Below, one piece after another: positions 51,252-60,001 of a DNA stretch of 64,000 bases. Both the position numbers and the translations under genes were made by a program. The DNA comes from an uncultured Faecalicatena sp. (GTDB taxonomy: Bacteria; Bacillota; Clostridia; Lachnospirales; Lachnospiraceae): positions 1 through 64,000 of the forward strand of contig CAOKHZ010000005.1 of the NCBI GenBank assembly GCA_948468385.1, given 5' to 3'. A model generated the notes under the pieces. The model had not been told where the DNA came from, searched no databases, and saw nothing but the letters and a program-made list of their open reading frames with translations. How positions within the stretch are numbered: the first letter of the stretch is position 1; every line of letters begins with the position of its first letter.

Positions 51252-53567
51252 ATGGGCACAATATTTGAAAAATGGATTACGAATGGAACCACGGCTCCGT
51301 TTTACGCGCGGAAACAGTTTTTCATCTCAAAGGAGATAAAAAAGGCAGAGGCGAACATCTGCGGATTGGGACAGTTCATTTTCAGCATGAACGGGAAGAA
51401 AGTGGGAGACCATGAACTGGATCCGGGGTGGACAAATTACGACAAGCTTATCCAGTATGTGACGTTTGATGTGACGGATTACCTGGAAAAAGGAGAGAAC
51501 GTGCTCGGAGCAGAAGTTGGAAACGGATGGTTTATCAAGACGGATGAACATTATACATTTGCATTTCCAGCACCGATACCGCCGAATCCGAACCCGTATA
51601 AACCGTATGGAAAAAGTTTGGTGCTGGCGTTGGAGTTGACCGTTGTTTATACCGATGGCACGGAGGAGAGAATCGGGGCGGATGAGACGTTTGCCGTGAA
51701 AGAGCACCCGACTGTAATGAGCAATGTATATGGCTCCGAAACGACGGACGCGCGTCTGGAGCAGGAGGGTTGGTGTACGGCAGGGTTTGACGCGTCGGGA
51801 TGGAAAGCGGCGGCAGTCGTGCCGGAGGCGGATGCCCCGCAGGGAGAACTGATTGGGCAGTTCCAGCCGGCAATCAAGGTGATTCGAAGCTATGACGGAA
51901 AACACATGGGACGTGTGGGAAATCGGGACATCTATGATTTTGGGCAGAACATGTCCGGCATTTTGGAGCTTGAAGCTTGTGGAAAGGCGGGCGATGCGTT
52001 CAAGCTGTACCCAGCGGAAAAGCTTGGAGCGGACGGCGACGTGGATCAGCTTGCAAAGGGCTGGGTGGAAGTAGACTCTTGTATTACCTGCATCCTTGGA
52101 AGGGATGGTGAGTGGGAACACTTCCGCATGAAATTTTCTTATTTCGCGGGGCGCTATGTCGGCGTGGAGAGGATTTCGGTGGACGGTGAAGACGCATCCA
52201 GAATGCAGATTCGCGGATTTTGCGCACATGCAATCAGCAGCGCATGGAAGACGGACGGTTCCTTTATCAGTGACGATGAGCGATACAACAAAATTTACGA
52301 CATGATTGAGAAGACCGTGGAGGCAAATATGGTGAGCGTCCACACGGACTGTCCGACAATCGAGCGATTTGCCTGGCAGGAGCCGAATCATCTGATGGCG
52401 CCGTCCATTTTCTATATGAAGGACGGAAAGAAGCTGTGGGAGAAATTCCTATTGGATATGCGGGCGCAACAGCATACGGCGGAAGATTATTTTTATGATT
52501 TTGCGGGGAATAAGTTCTATCCGGGCGACGGCCTGATGCCGGCCCAGTGCCCGTGTTATATCCCCAACGTCCTGCCGATGCCGGGGATGGGAAGCTTTTA
52601 TGACATTATTCCGTGGGGAAGCACGTGTATACTGGGGGCGTATTGGCATTATCAGTTCTATGGTGACAAGCAAATCATAGAGGAGAATTATGAGGCGGGC
52701 ATGCGCTACCTGAATCATCTGAAATCAAAAGTGACGGAAGACGGATTCATAAATCACGGTCTGGGTGACTGGGGGAATCCGAGAAATGAACTGGCGCAGG
52801 AGAACGTGGAGACTGTTTTCCTATATGCGGATACCGTGACGCTGGCGAAATTTGCGGAAATACTTGGAAAAGCGGAAGAAAAAGCAGAACTGGAAACATA
52901 TGCGCGGGAGATTAAGAACAATTACAATGAAAAACTCCTTGTGCGGCATCCGGAAAACGGGTACTGGTGCTACCAGGCGTGGGATCATTCGGACGAGGTT
53001 CATTTGACGCAGGCATGCGAGGCATTGCCGCTGTTCTGGGGACTTGTGCCAGAGGACAAGGAAGCGGACATTGTAAAGGCTTTCCGCCATACGTTGGAGC
53101 GTGAGGGCGCGTTCGTCAGCGGAGAGGTGGGGCTTCCTTATATCATTCAGACCGCGCGGAAGCACGGGATGAACGATTTAATTGCACGGTTTGTCACTCG
53201 CACCGAACATCCGAGTTACTATGCATTTATCCTGAAAGGACTGACGACCCTCGGCGAATACTGGGAGGAGAACCCGCGCAGCCACTGCCATGATATGATG
53301 GGGCATATTATTGAATGGTATTACAATGGAATCGCAGGAATTCAAGCGCGGGAGCCAGGATTTGGAAAAGTGGCGATTACACCGTACCTGCCGGATGGAA
53401 TGACAGAATTCACCTGCTCCTACCGGTCGGTGCGGGGTGAGATTAAGGTGCACGTGAAGGAAGGGGAGGAAGAAATCCTGCTTGAAACCGAGGTGCCGGA
53501 TGACGTGGAGAAAACCGTGGACACTTCCGGCTTGGAGATGCGCGGCAAGCGGGTAAACGTGTGGTGA
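51252..53567 (+). CDS. GH78-like alpha-L-rhamnosidase
   Basis: A 771-residue cytosolic enzyme. The N-terminal beta domains (ANICGLGQFIFSMNGKKVGD, then YDFGQNMSGILELEA) match the bacterial alpha-L-rhamnosidase layout. The (alpha/alpha)6 barrel has TDCPTIERFAWQEPNHLM and GLGDWGNPRNE in the positions of the GH78 acid motifs (usually DCPQRxER and GxGDW). The C-terminal beta domain ends FTCSYRSVRGEIKV. The DCP motif variant means specificity may differ. AAGGAGGG is six bases from the ATG at 51252. The GPH transporter gene follows. Confidence 0.85.
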   Translation: MGTIFEKWITNGTTAPFYARKQFFISKEIKKAEANICGLGQFIFSMNGKKVGDHELDPGWTNYDKLIQYVTFDVTDYLEKGENVLGAEVGNGWFIKTDEHYTFAFPAPIPPNPNPYKPYGKSLVLALELTVVYTDGTEERIGADETFAVKEHPTVMSNVYGSETTDARLEQEGWCTAGFDASGWKAAAVVPEADAPQGELIGQFQPAIKVIRSYDGKHMGRVGNRDIYDFGQNMSGILELEACGKAGDAFKLYPAEKLGADGDVDQLAKGWVEVDSCITCILGRDGEWEHFRMKFSYFAGRYVGVERISVDGEDASRMQIRGFCAHAISSAWKTDGSFISDDERYNKIYDMIEKTVEANMVSVHTDCPTIERFAWQEPNHLMAPSIFYMKDGKKLWEKFLLDMRAQQHTAEDYFYDFAGNKFYPGDGLMPAQCPCYIPNVLPMPGMGSFYDIIPWGSTCILGAYWHYQFYGDKQIIEENYEAGMRYLNHLKSKVTEDGFINHGLGDWGNPRNELAQENVETVFLYADTVTLAKFAEILGKAEEKAELETYAREIKNNYNEKLLVRHPENGYWCYQAWDHSDEVHLTQACEALPLFWGLVPEDKEADIVKAFRHTLEREGAFVSGEVGLPYIIQTARKHGMNDLIARFVTRTEHPSYYAFILKGLTTLGEYWEENPRSHCHDMMGHIIEWYYNGIAGIQAREPGFGKVAITPYLPDGMTEFTCSYRSVRGEIKVHVKEGEEEILLETEVPDDVEKTVDTSGLEMRGKRVNVW

Positions 53568-53723
53568 AAGGGGTAAGAAGCAACCAGTTGTGCCTGGTGG
53601 GCTCTCCATTATGTCCACTGCCCGTGGAAGTGATGGATTTGATTGATGTAGAACTGGAAAAAGCGGATATATAAAAAGGACAAGAAAAAGATAGAAATGT
53701 AAAAAGAAAAGAGGAGATAAAAC

Positions 53724-55070
53724 ATGAAAAAAGAGATTACTTTTAGTCAAAAACTATGGTACGCATTGGGAAATTCATCCGGCCGACAATTTATCACGGC
53801 ATTAGTATCTACCTATGTATTGGTCTTCCTGACTGACGTTTATGGGGTGCCCGTAGCCGCCGCAGGTGCCATTATGACTTGCGCGACCATATGGGATGCA
53901 ATCAACGATCCGATTTTGGGTTCTCTGGCAGACCGCACTCGTACGCGTTGGGGAAAATACAGACCTTATCTGTTATTTGTCCCCATACCACTTTCTATTG
54001 TGGCCGTTCTTTTGTTTGCGGCACCGGAACTTTCAACACCGGGAAAGATTGCATATGCGGCTTTCCTTTATATCTGCTATGGTATGCTGGTTACCGCTAT
54101 TGAGATTCCGTTTAATGCAGTGCTTCCCACGATGTCCAAGAACGAAATGGAGAAAAATGATACCATTACGGCAAGCACTTTTGTAGCCTCCCTTATAATC
54201 ATGGTTTCCACATCCCTTACCAGTCCTCTGGTGAATATGTTAGGCGGTGGCGATCTTTCTAAGGGATATATGATATTGACCGGTATCGGTGCAGTTCTTA
54301 TGTGTATCACCACATGGGGTGCATTTATCAAATGTAAAGAAAAATATGTTGTTGAAAAAGAAAGCGAACCAATTATAACGAGCCTGAATAAGTTGATTCA
54401 GGTGAAAGAAATGTATCCAATGATTGCATTCTGGTGTGTAGGATGTATTTTGTTCCAGATCATTATGACATCCTCGGTATACTATTGTACTTATTATTTG
54501 ATGAATCCGGCAGTAATTCCGATTTATATGGTCATTATTTCTATCGGCGGCCTGGTAGGAATTGTTGGAATTATGCCGATTCTCCTCCGTGTGTTAAAAG
54601 GCAGCATGAGAAAGGCCGTTACTTATACACAGTCTGTTGCAGCGGTATGTTACCTCATTTTGTTTTTTGTGGGCGGTAAATCCATGGTTGTGTTATATGT
54701 ACTCACCTTTATAGCATGTTTGTTCTCCTCCATGACAAATGCTTTCAGAATGATGACCGCCGTGGGTATGACAGATTATGTATTCTTGTCAGCCGGGGAG
54801 CAGTTAAACGGAACCATTTCCGCTATCAACGGTTTTGCTTATAAGTGTGGTACCGCGATTTCCAATGCGCTCCTTGCCGGGGTTCTGGCAGTTACCGGAT
54901 ACGTTGCAAATGCAATCGGAGAGGAACCGGAGGCGGTGTTGATTGGTATTAATTCCGTGCGTTTCTTAGTCCCGCTGGTAGCAACCATCCTTTATATTAT
55001 TTTCATTCAGTTCTATCCGGAAAAGAAGATGGCAGAGTTGAGAGCGGAAACAACCGATATCAATGATTGA
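53724..55070 (+). CDS. GPH-family sugar:cation symporter
   Basis: A 448-residue transporter with twelve membrane helices. IWDAINDPILGSLADRTRTRWGKYRPYLL is the hallmark of the glycoside-pentoside-hexuronide family (MelB, XynB-like), with the Asp residues used for cation binding. It probably imports a rhamnoside or similar glycoside for the GH78-like and GH43 enzymes. AGAGGAG precedes the ATG. A 156-base gap separates it from the GH78 gene, and no terminator is visible there, so one operon is likely. Confidence 0.92.
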   Translation: MKKEITFSQKLWYALGNSSGRQFITALVSTYVLVFLTDVYGVPVAAAGAIMTCATIWDAINDPILGSLADRTRTRWGKYRPYLLFVPIPLSIVAVLLFAAPELSTPGKIAYAAFLYICYGMLVTAIEIPFNAVLPTMSKNEMEKNDTITASTFVASLIIMVSTSLTSPLVNMLGGGDLSKGYMILTGIGAVLMCITTWGAFIKCKEKYVVEKESEPIITSLNKLIQVKEMYPMIAFWCVGCILFQIIMTSSVYYCTYYLMNPAVIPIYMVIISIGGLVGIVGIMPILLRVLKGSMRKAVTYTQSVAAVCYLILFFVGGKSMVVLYVLTFIACLFSSMTNAFRMMTAVGMTDYVFLSAGEQLNGTISAINGFAYKCGTAISNALLAGVLAVTGYVANAIGEEPEAVLIGINSVRFLVPLVATILYIIFIQFYPEKKMAELRAETTDIND

Positions 55071-55122
55071 GGCTTAAACTGAACGTAACGAATCCTTTTT
55101 TGTGTCTTGGTGAATTTACCGT

Positions 55123-55151
55123 TTGACAGAGTCCTCGAAGTATGTTACTAT
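55123..55151 (+). promoter_or_regulatory. sigma-A promoter of the amino acid ABC genes
   Basis: TTGACA at 55123-55128 and TACTAT at 55146-55151 with a 17-base spacer, about 125 bases before the lipoprotein start. The leader shows no recognisable riboswitch or T-box. Confidence 0.75.
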
Positions 55152-55276
55152 ACCTAGGTGGTTTAACATGGTAAAGTGGTCAATTGCTAATTGGATGATG
55201 CGAAAAAGCTTGCGTAAGCGTGAAAGGCGGCATGGGAAAGAGGGCGATTGGCATAAAAAAGGAGGACAAGAACAGT

Positions 55277-56140
55277 ATGAAAAAGAAATTGGCAGTATTA
55301 TTGGCGGTTTCCATGGTAGCCGTTCTGGCCATGACCGGCTGCGGCGGAAACGGGGATGCAAGCAAGGATAACGACGTAAAGCAGGAAGACAACGCCGGCG
55401 ATGACGCAGGCAAGGCCGATGATCAGGACGAGAAAAAGACGTTCACGGTAGGATTCGACGCAGAGTATCCGCCGTATGGGTATATGGATGACAACGGCGA
55501 GTATACCGGTTTTGACCTGGAACTGGCCGAGGCAGTGTGCGAGCTGGAAGGCTGGGAGCTGGTAAAGAAGCCGATTAACTGGGATTCCAAGGATCACGAG
55601 CTCAACTCGGGTTCCATTGATTGTATTTGGAATGGTTTCACGATGAACGGACGTGAGGACGACTATACATTTTCTGTTCCGTACGTGGACAACACGCAGG
55701 TAATCGTCGTTGCGGAGAACTCTGGCATCAAGACGCTTGCCGATTTGAATGGAAAGACGGTCGGCGTGCAGGCGGCAAGTGCGGCGCTGGAGCTTTTGGA
55801 GGATGAAGAGGGGCAGAAGGAGTTGGCAGACACGTTTGCGGCACTCAACCAGTTTGCCGATTATAACACGGCGTTCGTGGAGCTTCAGGCGGGAGCGTTG
55901 GACGCGTTGGCCATCGACATCGGCGTTGCCAAGTACCAGATTGATTCCCGAGGAGAGGGATACATCATCCTGGAAGAGGATTTGAGCAAGGAACAGTATG
56001 CCATCGGTTTTAAAAAGGGAAATACCGAGCTGTGCGACATTGTGAATGCGGATTTGCAGAAGCTGGCAAATGACGGTACCGTGGCAAAGCTGGCAGAGAA
56101 ATATGAGATTGCCGACATGGTCACGCTGACGGCGGAGTAA
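55277..56140 (+). CDS. amino acid ABC transporter substrate-binding lipoprotein
   Basis: A 287-residue SBP family 3 protein. The signal peptide ends at the lipobox AMTGC (about residue 22). A charged linker leads to FTVGFDAEYPPYGYMDDNGEYTGFDLELA, the usual start of polar amino acid binding proteins, and GSIDCIWNGFTMNGREDDYTFSVPY contains the ligand pocket. It delivers an amino acid (possibly cystine or a polar type) to the permease encoded downstream. AAAGGAGGA precedes the ATG at 55277. Confidence 0.92.
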   Translation: MKKKLAVLLAVSMVAVLAMTGCGGNGDASKDNDVKQEDNAGDDAGKADDQDEKKTFTVGFDAEYPPYGYMDDNGEYTGFDLELAEAVCELEGWELVKKPINWDSKDHELNSGSIDCIWNGFTMNGREDDYTFSVPYVDNTQVIVVAENSGIKTLADLNGKTVGVQAASAALELLEDEEGQKELADTFAALNQFADYNTAFVELQAGALDALAIDIGVAKYQIDSRGEGYIILEEDLSKEQYAIGFKKGNTELCDIVNADLQKLANDGTVAKLAEKYEIADMVTLTAE

Positions 56141-56188
56141 AACGCTTGGATTAAGAAGAATGTATACATAGTGGGACTTAGAAAAAAG

Positions 56189-56217
56189 GCTCCCCGGAAA
56201 TTTTCCGAGGGGCTTTT
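56189..56217 (+). terminator. partial terminator within the ABC operon
   Basis: GCTCCCCGGAAA pairs with TTTTCCGAGGGGC with one mismatch, followed by TTTTA. Placed after the binding-protein gene, it would let part of the transcripts end there and give more binding protein than transporter, a common arrangement. Confidence 0.75.
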
Positions 56218-56218
56218 A

Positions 56219-56321
56219 CTCATAACGAGCCGTCTGGTAAGCTCGGGGAAAACCTCGCTAACGGCGACGGCATGTATCGCACGTAAGTGCCTAAAACACA
56301 GGCACTAAATGCTCATAACGA
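56219..56321 (+). repeat. 93-bp segment flanked by direct repeats
   Basis: CTCATAACGA occurs at 56219-56228 and 56312-56321. Between them lie GCCGTC...GACGGC and GTGCCT...AGGCAC (56287-56305) hairpins. The second repeat is next to the permease ribosome site. The sequence has no open frame. Confidence 0.65.
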
Positions 56322-56333
56322 AGGGAGAGTCCG

Positions 56334-56984
56334 ATGAGTTTTGATGTGATTTTGAGGGAGCTGGCACTTGGATTTGGCCAGACGATGATGATTTTTGCTC
56401 TGACGCTGGTATTTTCGCTTCCGCTTGGCATGATTGTATATTTTGGGCGGGCGAGCCGGTTTAAGCCGTTGAGCGTCTTTGTCAAGTTCTATATTTCCAT
56501 CATGCGCGGAACGCCGCTCATGCTCCAGCTTTTGATTTGGTATTTCGGGCCGTTTTATTTGTGGAAGATGAATATTGGCGGAGGGTACAAATTGGTGGCC
56601 ATCATTTTGGGATTCTCCTTCAATTATGCCGCTTATTTTGCGGAAATTTACCGTTCCGGCATTGAGTCGATTCCGGTCGGGCAGTACGAGGCGGCCAGGC
56701 TTTTAGGGTATTCAGGGCATCAGACGTTTTTGAAAATCATTTTGCCCCAGGTGGTGAAAATCGTGCTGCCGTCCGTGACGAATGAGATTATCACCCTCGT
56801 CAAGGACACGTCGTTGGTGTACTCGATTTCCTTCATCGAAATGTTTGCCAAGGCAAAACAGATTGCGGCGGCGCAGACCACGGTGGTTCCGTTTTTCGTG
56901 GCAGGGGCGTTTTATTATGTGGCCTGCCTTGTCGTGGCATGGGTGATGGAGCGGATTGAGAAAAAATTGGATTACTATCGTTAG
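56334..56984 (+). CDS. amino acid ABC transporter permease
   Basis: A 216-residue HisM/GlnP-type permease with five membrane helices. The EAA loop reads EAARLLGYSGHQTFLKIILPQ, and the earlier FYISIMRGTPLMLQLLIWYF is typical of this family. AAGGGAGAG precedes the ATG. It follows the binding-protein gene after a partial terminator and lies 40 bases before the ATPase gene. Confidence 0.93.
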   Translation: MSFDVILRELALGFGQTMMIFALTLVFSLPLGMIVYFGRASRFKPLSVFVKFYISIMRGTPLMLQLLIWYFGPFYLWKMNIGGGYKLVAIILGFSFNYAAYFAEIYRSGIESIPVGQYEAARLLGYSGHQTFLKIILPQVVKIVLPSVTNEIITLVKDTSLVYSISFIEMFAKAKQIAAAQTTVVPFFVAGAFYYVACLVVAWVMERIEKKLDYYR

Positions 56985-57024
56985 GAACCGTGAAGAAAGA
57001 TAGGCTGCTTGGGAGGCGGAAAGA

Positions 57025-57786
57025 ATGAATTTGCTGGAAATGAAACATATCAAAAAGGCGTTTGACGATACGGAAGTACTGCATGATATTTCCCTTTCCG
57101 TGAAGGAGGGGGAAATCGTGGCTATCATCGGCCCGTCCGGGTCGGGAAAGTCCACGCTCCTGCGTTGCGCGACGATGTTGGAGACAATTGACGGCGGGGA
57201 AATTTTCTACCTTGGAAAACGAGCCGGCTGGGTGGAGGACGGCAAGGCGGCGTTCCCGAAGAGGGAGGAGCGCAAGGAAATCCAGTCGTATTTTGGATTG
57301 GTGTTTCAAAATTTCAATTTATTTCCGCATTATTCCGTGATGAAAAATATCACGGACGCGCCGATTCACGTCCAAAAAAGGAAAAAGGAAGAGGTTTACG
57401 AGGAGGCGAGGGGACTGCTTGCCAAGATGGGATTGTCGGACAAAGAAGATGCCTATCCTTGTCAGCTTTCCGGCGGACAGTGTCAACGCGTGGCCATCGC
57501 CAGGGCATTGGCACTCAATCCGAAAATCCTCTTTTTTGACGAGCCGACCAGCGCGCTCGACCCGGAACTTACGGGCGAGGTTTTGAAGGTTATCAAGGAC
57601 TTGGCGGCAGAGCACATGACGATGGTGATTGTCACGCACGAGATGAATTTTGCCAGAAACGTGGCTGACAAAATCATTTTCATGGACAAGGGCGTGATTG
57701 CCGTGGAAGGGACGCCGGATGACGTGTTCGCCTCGGATAGCCCGAGAATGCAGGAATTCTTGGGGAAACTGTCACGGGAGGGTTGA
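57025..57786 (+). CDS. amino acid ABC transporter ATP-binding protein
   Basis: A 253-residue GlnQ-like ATPase. Walker A is GPSGSGKST, signature LSGGQCQRVAIARAL, Walker B ILFFDEPTSALDPEL and the H loop VTHEMNFARNVA. A roughly 15-residue insertion after the first beta sheet (FYLGKRAGWVEDGKAAF) occurs in related clostridial proteins. It completes the importer. The last 15 bases overlap the end of the convergent HipA-like gene, so no room is left for a terminator. Confidence 0.94.
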   Translation: MNLLEMKHIKKAFDDTEVLHDISLSVKEGEIVAIIGPSGSGKSTLLRCATMLETIDGGEIFYLGKRAGWVEDGKAAFPKREERKEIQSYFGLVFQNFNLFPHYSVMKNITDAPIHVQKRKKEEVYEEARGLLAKMGLSDKEDAYPCQLSGGQCQRVAIARALALNPKILFFDEPTSALDPELTGEVLKVIKDLAAEHMTMVIVTHEMNFARNVADKIIFMDKGVIAVEGTPDDVFASDSPRMQEFLGKLSREG

Positions 57787-59313
57787 GGAACCATTGGCGC
57801 AGAAAGTCAGTGTCATCGCGCGGACGTATTCGTAAAGGCGAATAAACCGTGTGATGGCACTGCTTTTTTCAGACGCTTTCACGCCGATTCCAGGTAATCT
57901 TGCGCCAGTTTCAGACGTTGTCGCATCAGCTTCCGCTGGTGTCGTGCCAATTTCATCTACGTGCATTTCGATGCCGTTTTTCTCGCAGGTAATCCCCATG
58001 TCGTCCATGTGGATGATGATGTCAAAAAAATCTTCGTTTTCATGGATGGTCGCGAGGACGGATATATGGTCGTCCTCCTCGATTTGCTCCATGATGGAGG
58101 AAAATTCGTTCAGCGCGTTTAATTTGTCCATGAAGGCAACAGCCCTTTTATGTTCCTTGGCATTGTCAAAACGTTGCGTTTCCGATATGATTATTTGTGG
58201 AACAAATACGTCCTTCGTGTGGAGCGTTTCGTTTTTGAGAATCGCCGTTATCTGACGATTTACCAATTCTTCCATGGTATTGACCCGCCACGGTTCGAAT
58301 TCCTTGTTGCCGCGAAACGAAAATTGAAAATCTTGTAACTGAATTAATTCTTTTCGAATCTCGGACGTGAGCATTTTCTGTCCGATTCGTGTGAAGTCGT
58401 TTCCCATCTGTGGCCCATAGTCCAGCAATTTCGTGCCAATGTCTTTGAATTCTTCTCTGGTCACGTAGGGAAGCAATGTCAAGTTGAAATAAAAATTGGG
58501 AGCCATGCCCAGGATCTTTTGCGTGTCATTGCATACGAGAACACCCATGTTGCCAAGGTGTCTGTCCACGTTAAACGTAACCGCGTCCAGGACGAGCATG
58601 CGCCGAAATGATTCTTGGCATCCAAGTCCGTCAAAAAAATGAAGCAGTTTTTCCGGCGTGACATTACGGCTCATTAGTTTGCGCATGGGTACGAAACCAA
58701 CCTCTTCGTCCGTGAAAGATTGGCAACGTGATGCCGTTTCCTTGTGCAGTTTGACGATGGAGTAGTGGACGCATTCGGGATCTGCTTTTTGAATGAGTTC
58801 GGAGGCCAATACTTCACAATATGGCTCCAGACCCGCATTGGAAGCCCCGGATTTGCCCCTTTTGTATAGGTGGATTTTTTCATCTTCCTTCCGCCAGCAT
58901 TTGCGAAATGAGCCGTCCGTGGTAAATTCTGGTGACGTGCTGCTCATTTGGCTTCCATATAAGCCCAGTCCTTCAAATGCCAGCTTGGAAATGGTGTCGT
59001 CAAATGCATTCCGATAGAAGGATATGTCGTTCCATGACACGTCCTCATCGCACTTCTTGACCCAATAGGAGTCATTGATGGAGGCCGCGTGCGTGATACG
59101 GATGAACCCTTCCGTCGTGCCGCATCCGCAATCCGTCATGAGCCGACGCAGGTGATGGTTGTGTTTGAAGGCCTTTCGGTCTTCCAGCCAGTCGCCAATG
59201 GAAAAACTACCGCCTGAAAGAGGAAGCACTCCGTCACTTCGTGACAGTTTCCATGTGTCGTTTTCCTTTACGATGGATGCGACGATGACATCCTTGTTCA
59301 TGAGCTGATACAT
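57772..59313 (-). CDS. HipA-like protein lacking a key metal-binding Asp
   Basis: A 513-residue relative of the HipA-like protein at 33473. The catalytic loop NVDRHLGNMGVLV is at 248-260. The following metal-binding motif, normally APxFD, reads APNFYF with Y275 in place of Asp. Shared N-terminal marks are SYWVKKCDEDVSWNDISFYRN and LYKRGKSGASNAGLEPY. About 150 extra C-terminal residues include an acidic, Thr/Ala-rich part. The protein may have lost kinase activity. No antitoxin-like partner is adjacent, and the end overlaps the ABC ATPase gene by 15 bases. Confidence 0.75.
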   Translation of the reverse strand: MYQLMNKDVIVASIVKENDTWKLSRSDGVLPLSGGSFSIGDWLEDRKAFKHNHHLRRLMTDCGCGTTEGFIRITHAASINDSYWVKKCDEDVSWNDISFYRNAFDDTISKLAFEGLGLYGSQMSSTSPEFTTDGSFRKCWRKEDEKIHLYKRGKSGASNAGLEPYCEVLASELIQKADPECVHYSIVKLHKETASRCQSFTDEEVGFVPMRKLMSRNVTPEKLLHFFDGLGCQESFRRMLVLDAVTFNVDRHLGNMGVLVCNDTQKILGMAPNFYFNLTLLPYVTREEFKDIGTKLLDYGPQMGNDFTRIGQKMLTSEIRKELIQLQDFQFSFRGNKEFEPWRVNTMEELVNRQITAILKNETLHTKDVFVPQIIISETQRFDNAKEHKRAVAFMDKLNALNEFSSIMEQIEEDDHISVLATIHENEDFFDIIIHMDDMGITCEKNGIEMHVDEIGTTPAEADATTSETGARLPGIGVKASEKSSAITRFIRLYEYVRAMTLTFCANGSSTLP

Positions 59314-59359
59314 GTTCGAGGCCTCCTATTTTGAACGTTCCGATGCTAATGGCATTTTA

Positions 59360-59986
59360 TCATAATTCGTGGGAACAATCTAGACTTTGTTGCAATTTAT
59401 GCGCCAGTTTGCCGATATGGATTCCGTCCACAAAAGAATGGTGAACCTGGACGGAAAATGGTAACATCGTTTTTCCGTCCTTTTCATAATATTTTCCCCA
59501 ATCAAATAACGGGGTGGCGTTATCCTTGTTGCCGGAGTCCGTATGAGAGATATGGGTGTAAGTCACCCATGGGAAGGCGGAAAACTGGAACACGTCGTTC
59601 CCCAACGGGCCGGTAAAATATTCTTTTTGAGCCCGTACCTTTTCGGTTGCCAGGGCGACGTATTCTTCCAGCGTGTCTGTCATTTCCACATTGACGACCT
59701 TGAATAATTCCGTGTCCTTGTCCAGGTAAGTAAACGCCGTATTGATTCTGTCAAATATTACCGGCTCTCCTTCCACGAAACGATAGCGGAATTCCTCGAT
59801 TTGATTGGCGCATTCGGAGACTGCGAACACGAGTGAAAATGTAAAGGAGTAGTTTTGTCTCCGTGTCATTTCCAAGAAATGCGTGACATCCAATTCGAAC
59901 GTGACGCAATATTGCGGTTGGACGCAGTTCCTGAAAATTTGATAGTGTAATGTCCGATTCCAGCTTGTTAAATCAATCTTTTGCAT
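59360..59986 (-). CDS. chloramphenicol acetyltransferase-like protein
   Basis: A 208-residue CAT-fold acetyltransferase. The catalytic motif is VQVHHSFVDGIHIG near residue 185 (HHxxxDG), and the start LTSWNRTLHYQIFRNC matches the family start. Many clostridial proteins of this group are annotated as CAT but are not proven to act on chloramphenicol. Resistance is possible but not shown. GGAGGAAATG precedes the ATG. It lies between the second HipA-like gene and a methyltransferase gene, all on the minus strand. Confidence 0.85.
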   Translation of the reverse strand: MQKIDLTSWNRTLHYQIFRNCVQPQYCVTFELDVTHFLEMTRRQNYSFTFSLVFAVSECANQIEEFRYRFVEGEPVIFDRINTAFTYLDKDTELFKVVNVEMTDTLEEYVALATEKVRAQKEYFTGPLGNDVFQFSAFPWVTYTHISHTDSGNKDNATPLFDWGKYYEKDGKTMLPFSVQVHHSFVDGIHIGKLAHKLQQSLDCSHEL

Positions 59987-60001
59987 GTCATTTCCTCCAG
60001 A

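Noticed and set aside
55152-55276. Riboswitch or T-box in the leader of the amino acid ABC genes
   Set aside because: No T-box sequence, SAM, lysine or glycine riboswitch core, and no terminator hairpin before the start codon.
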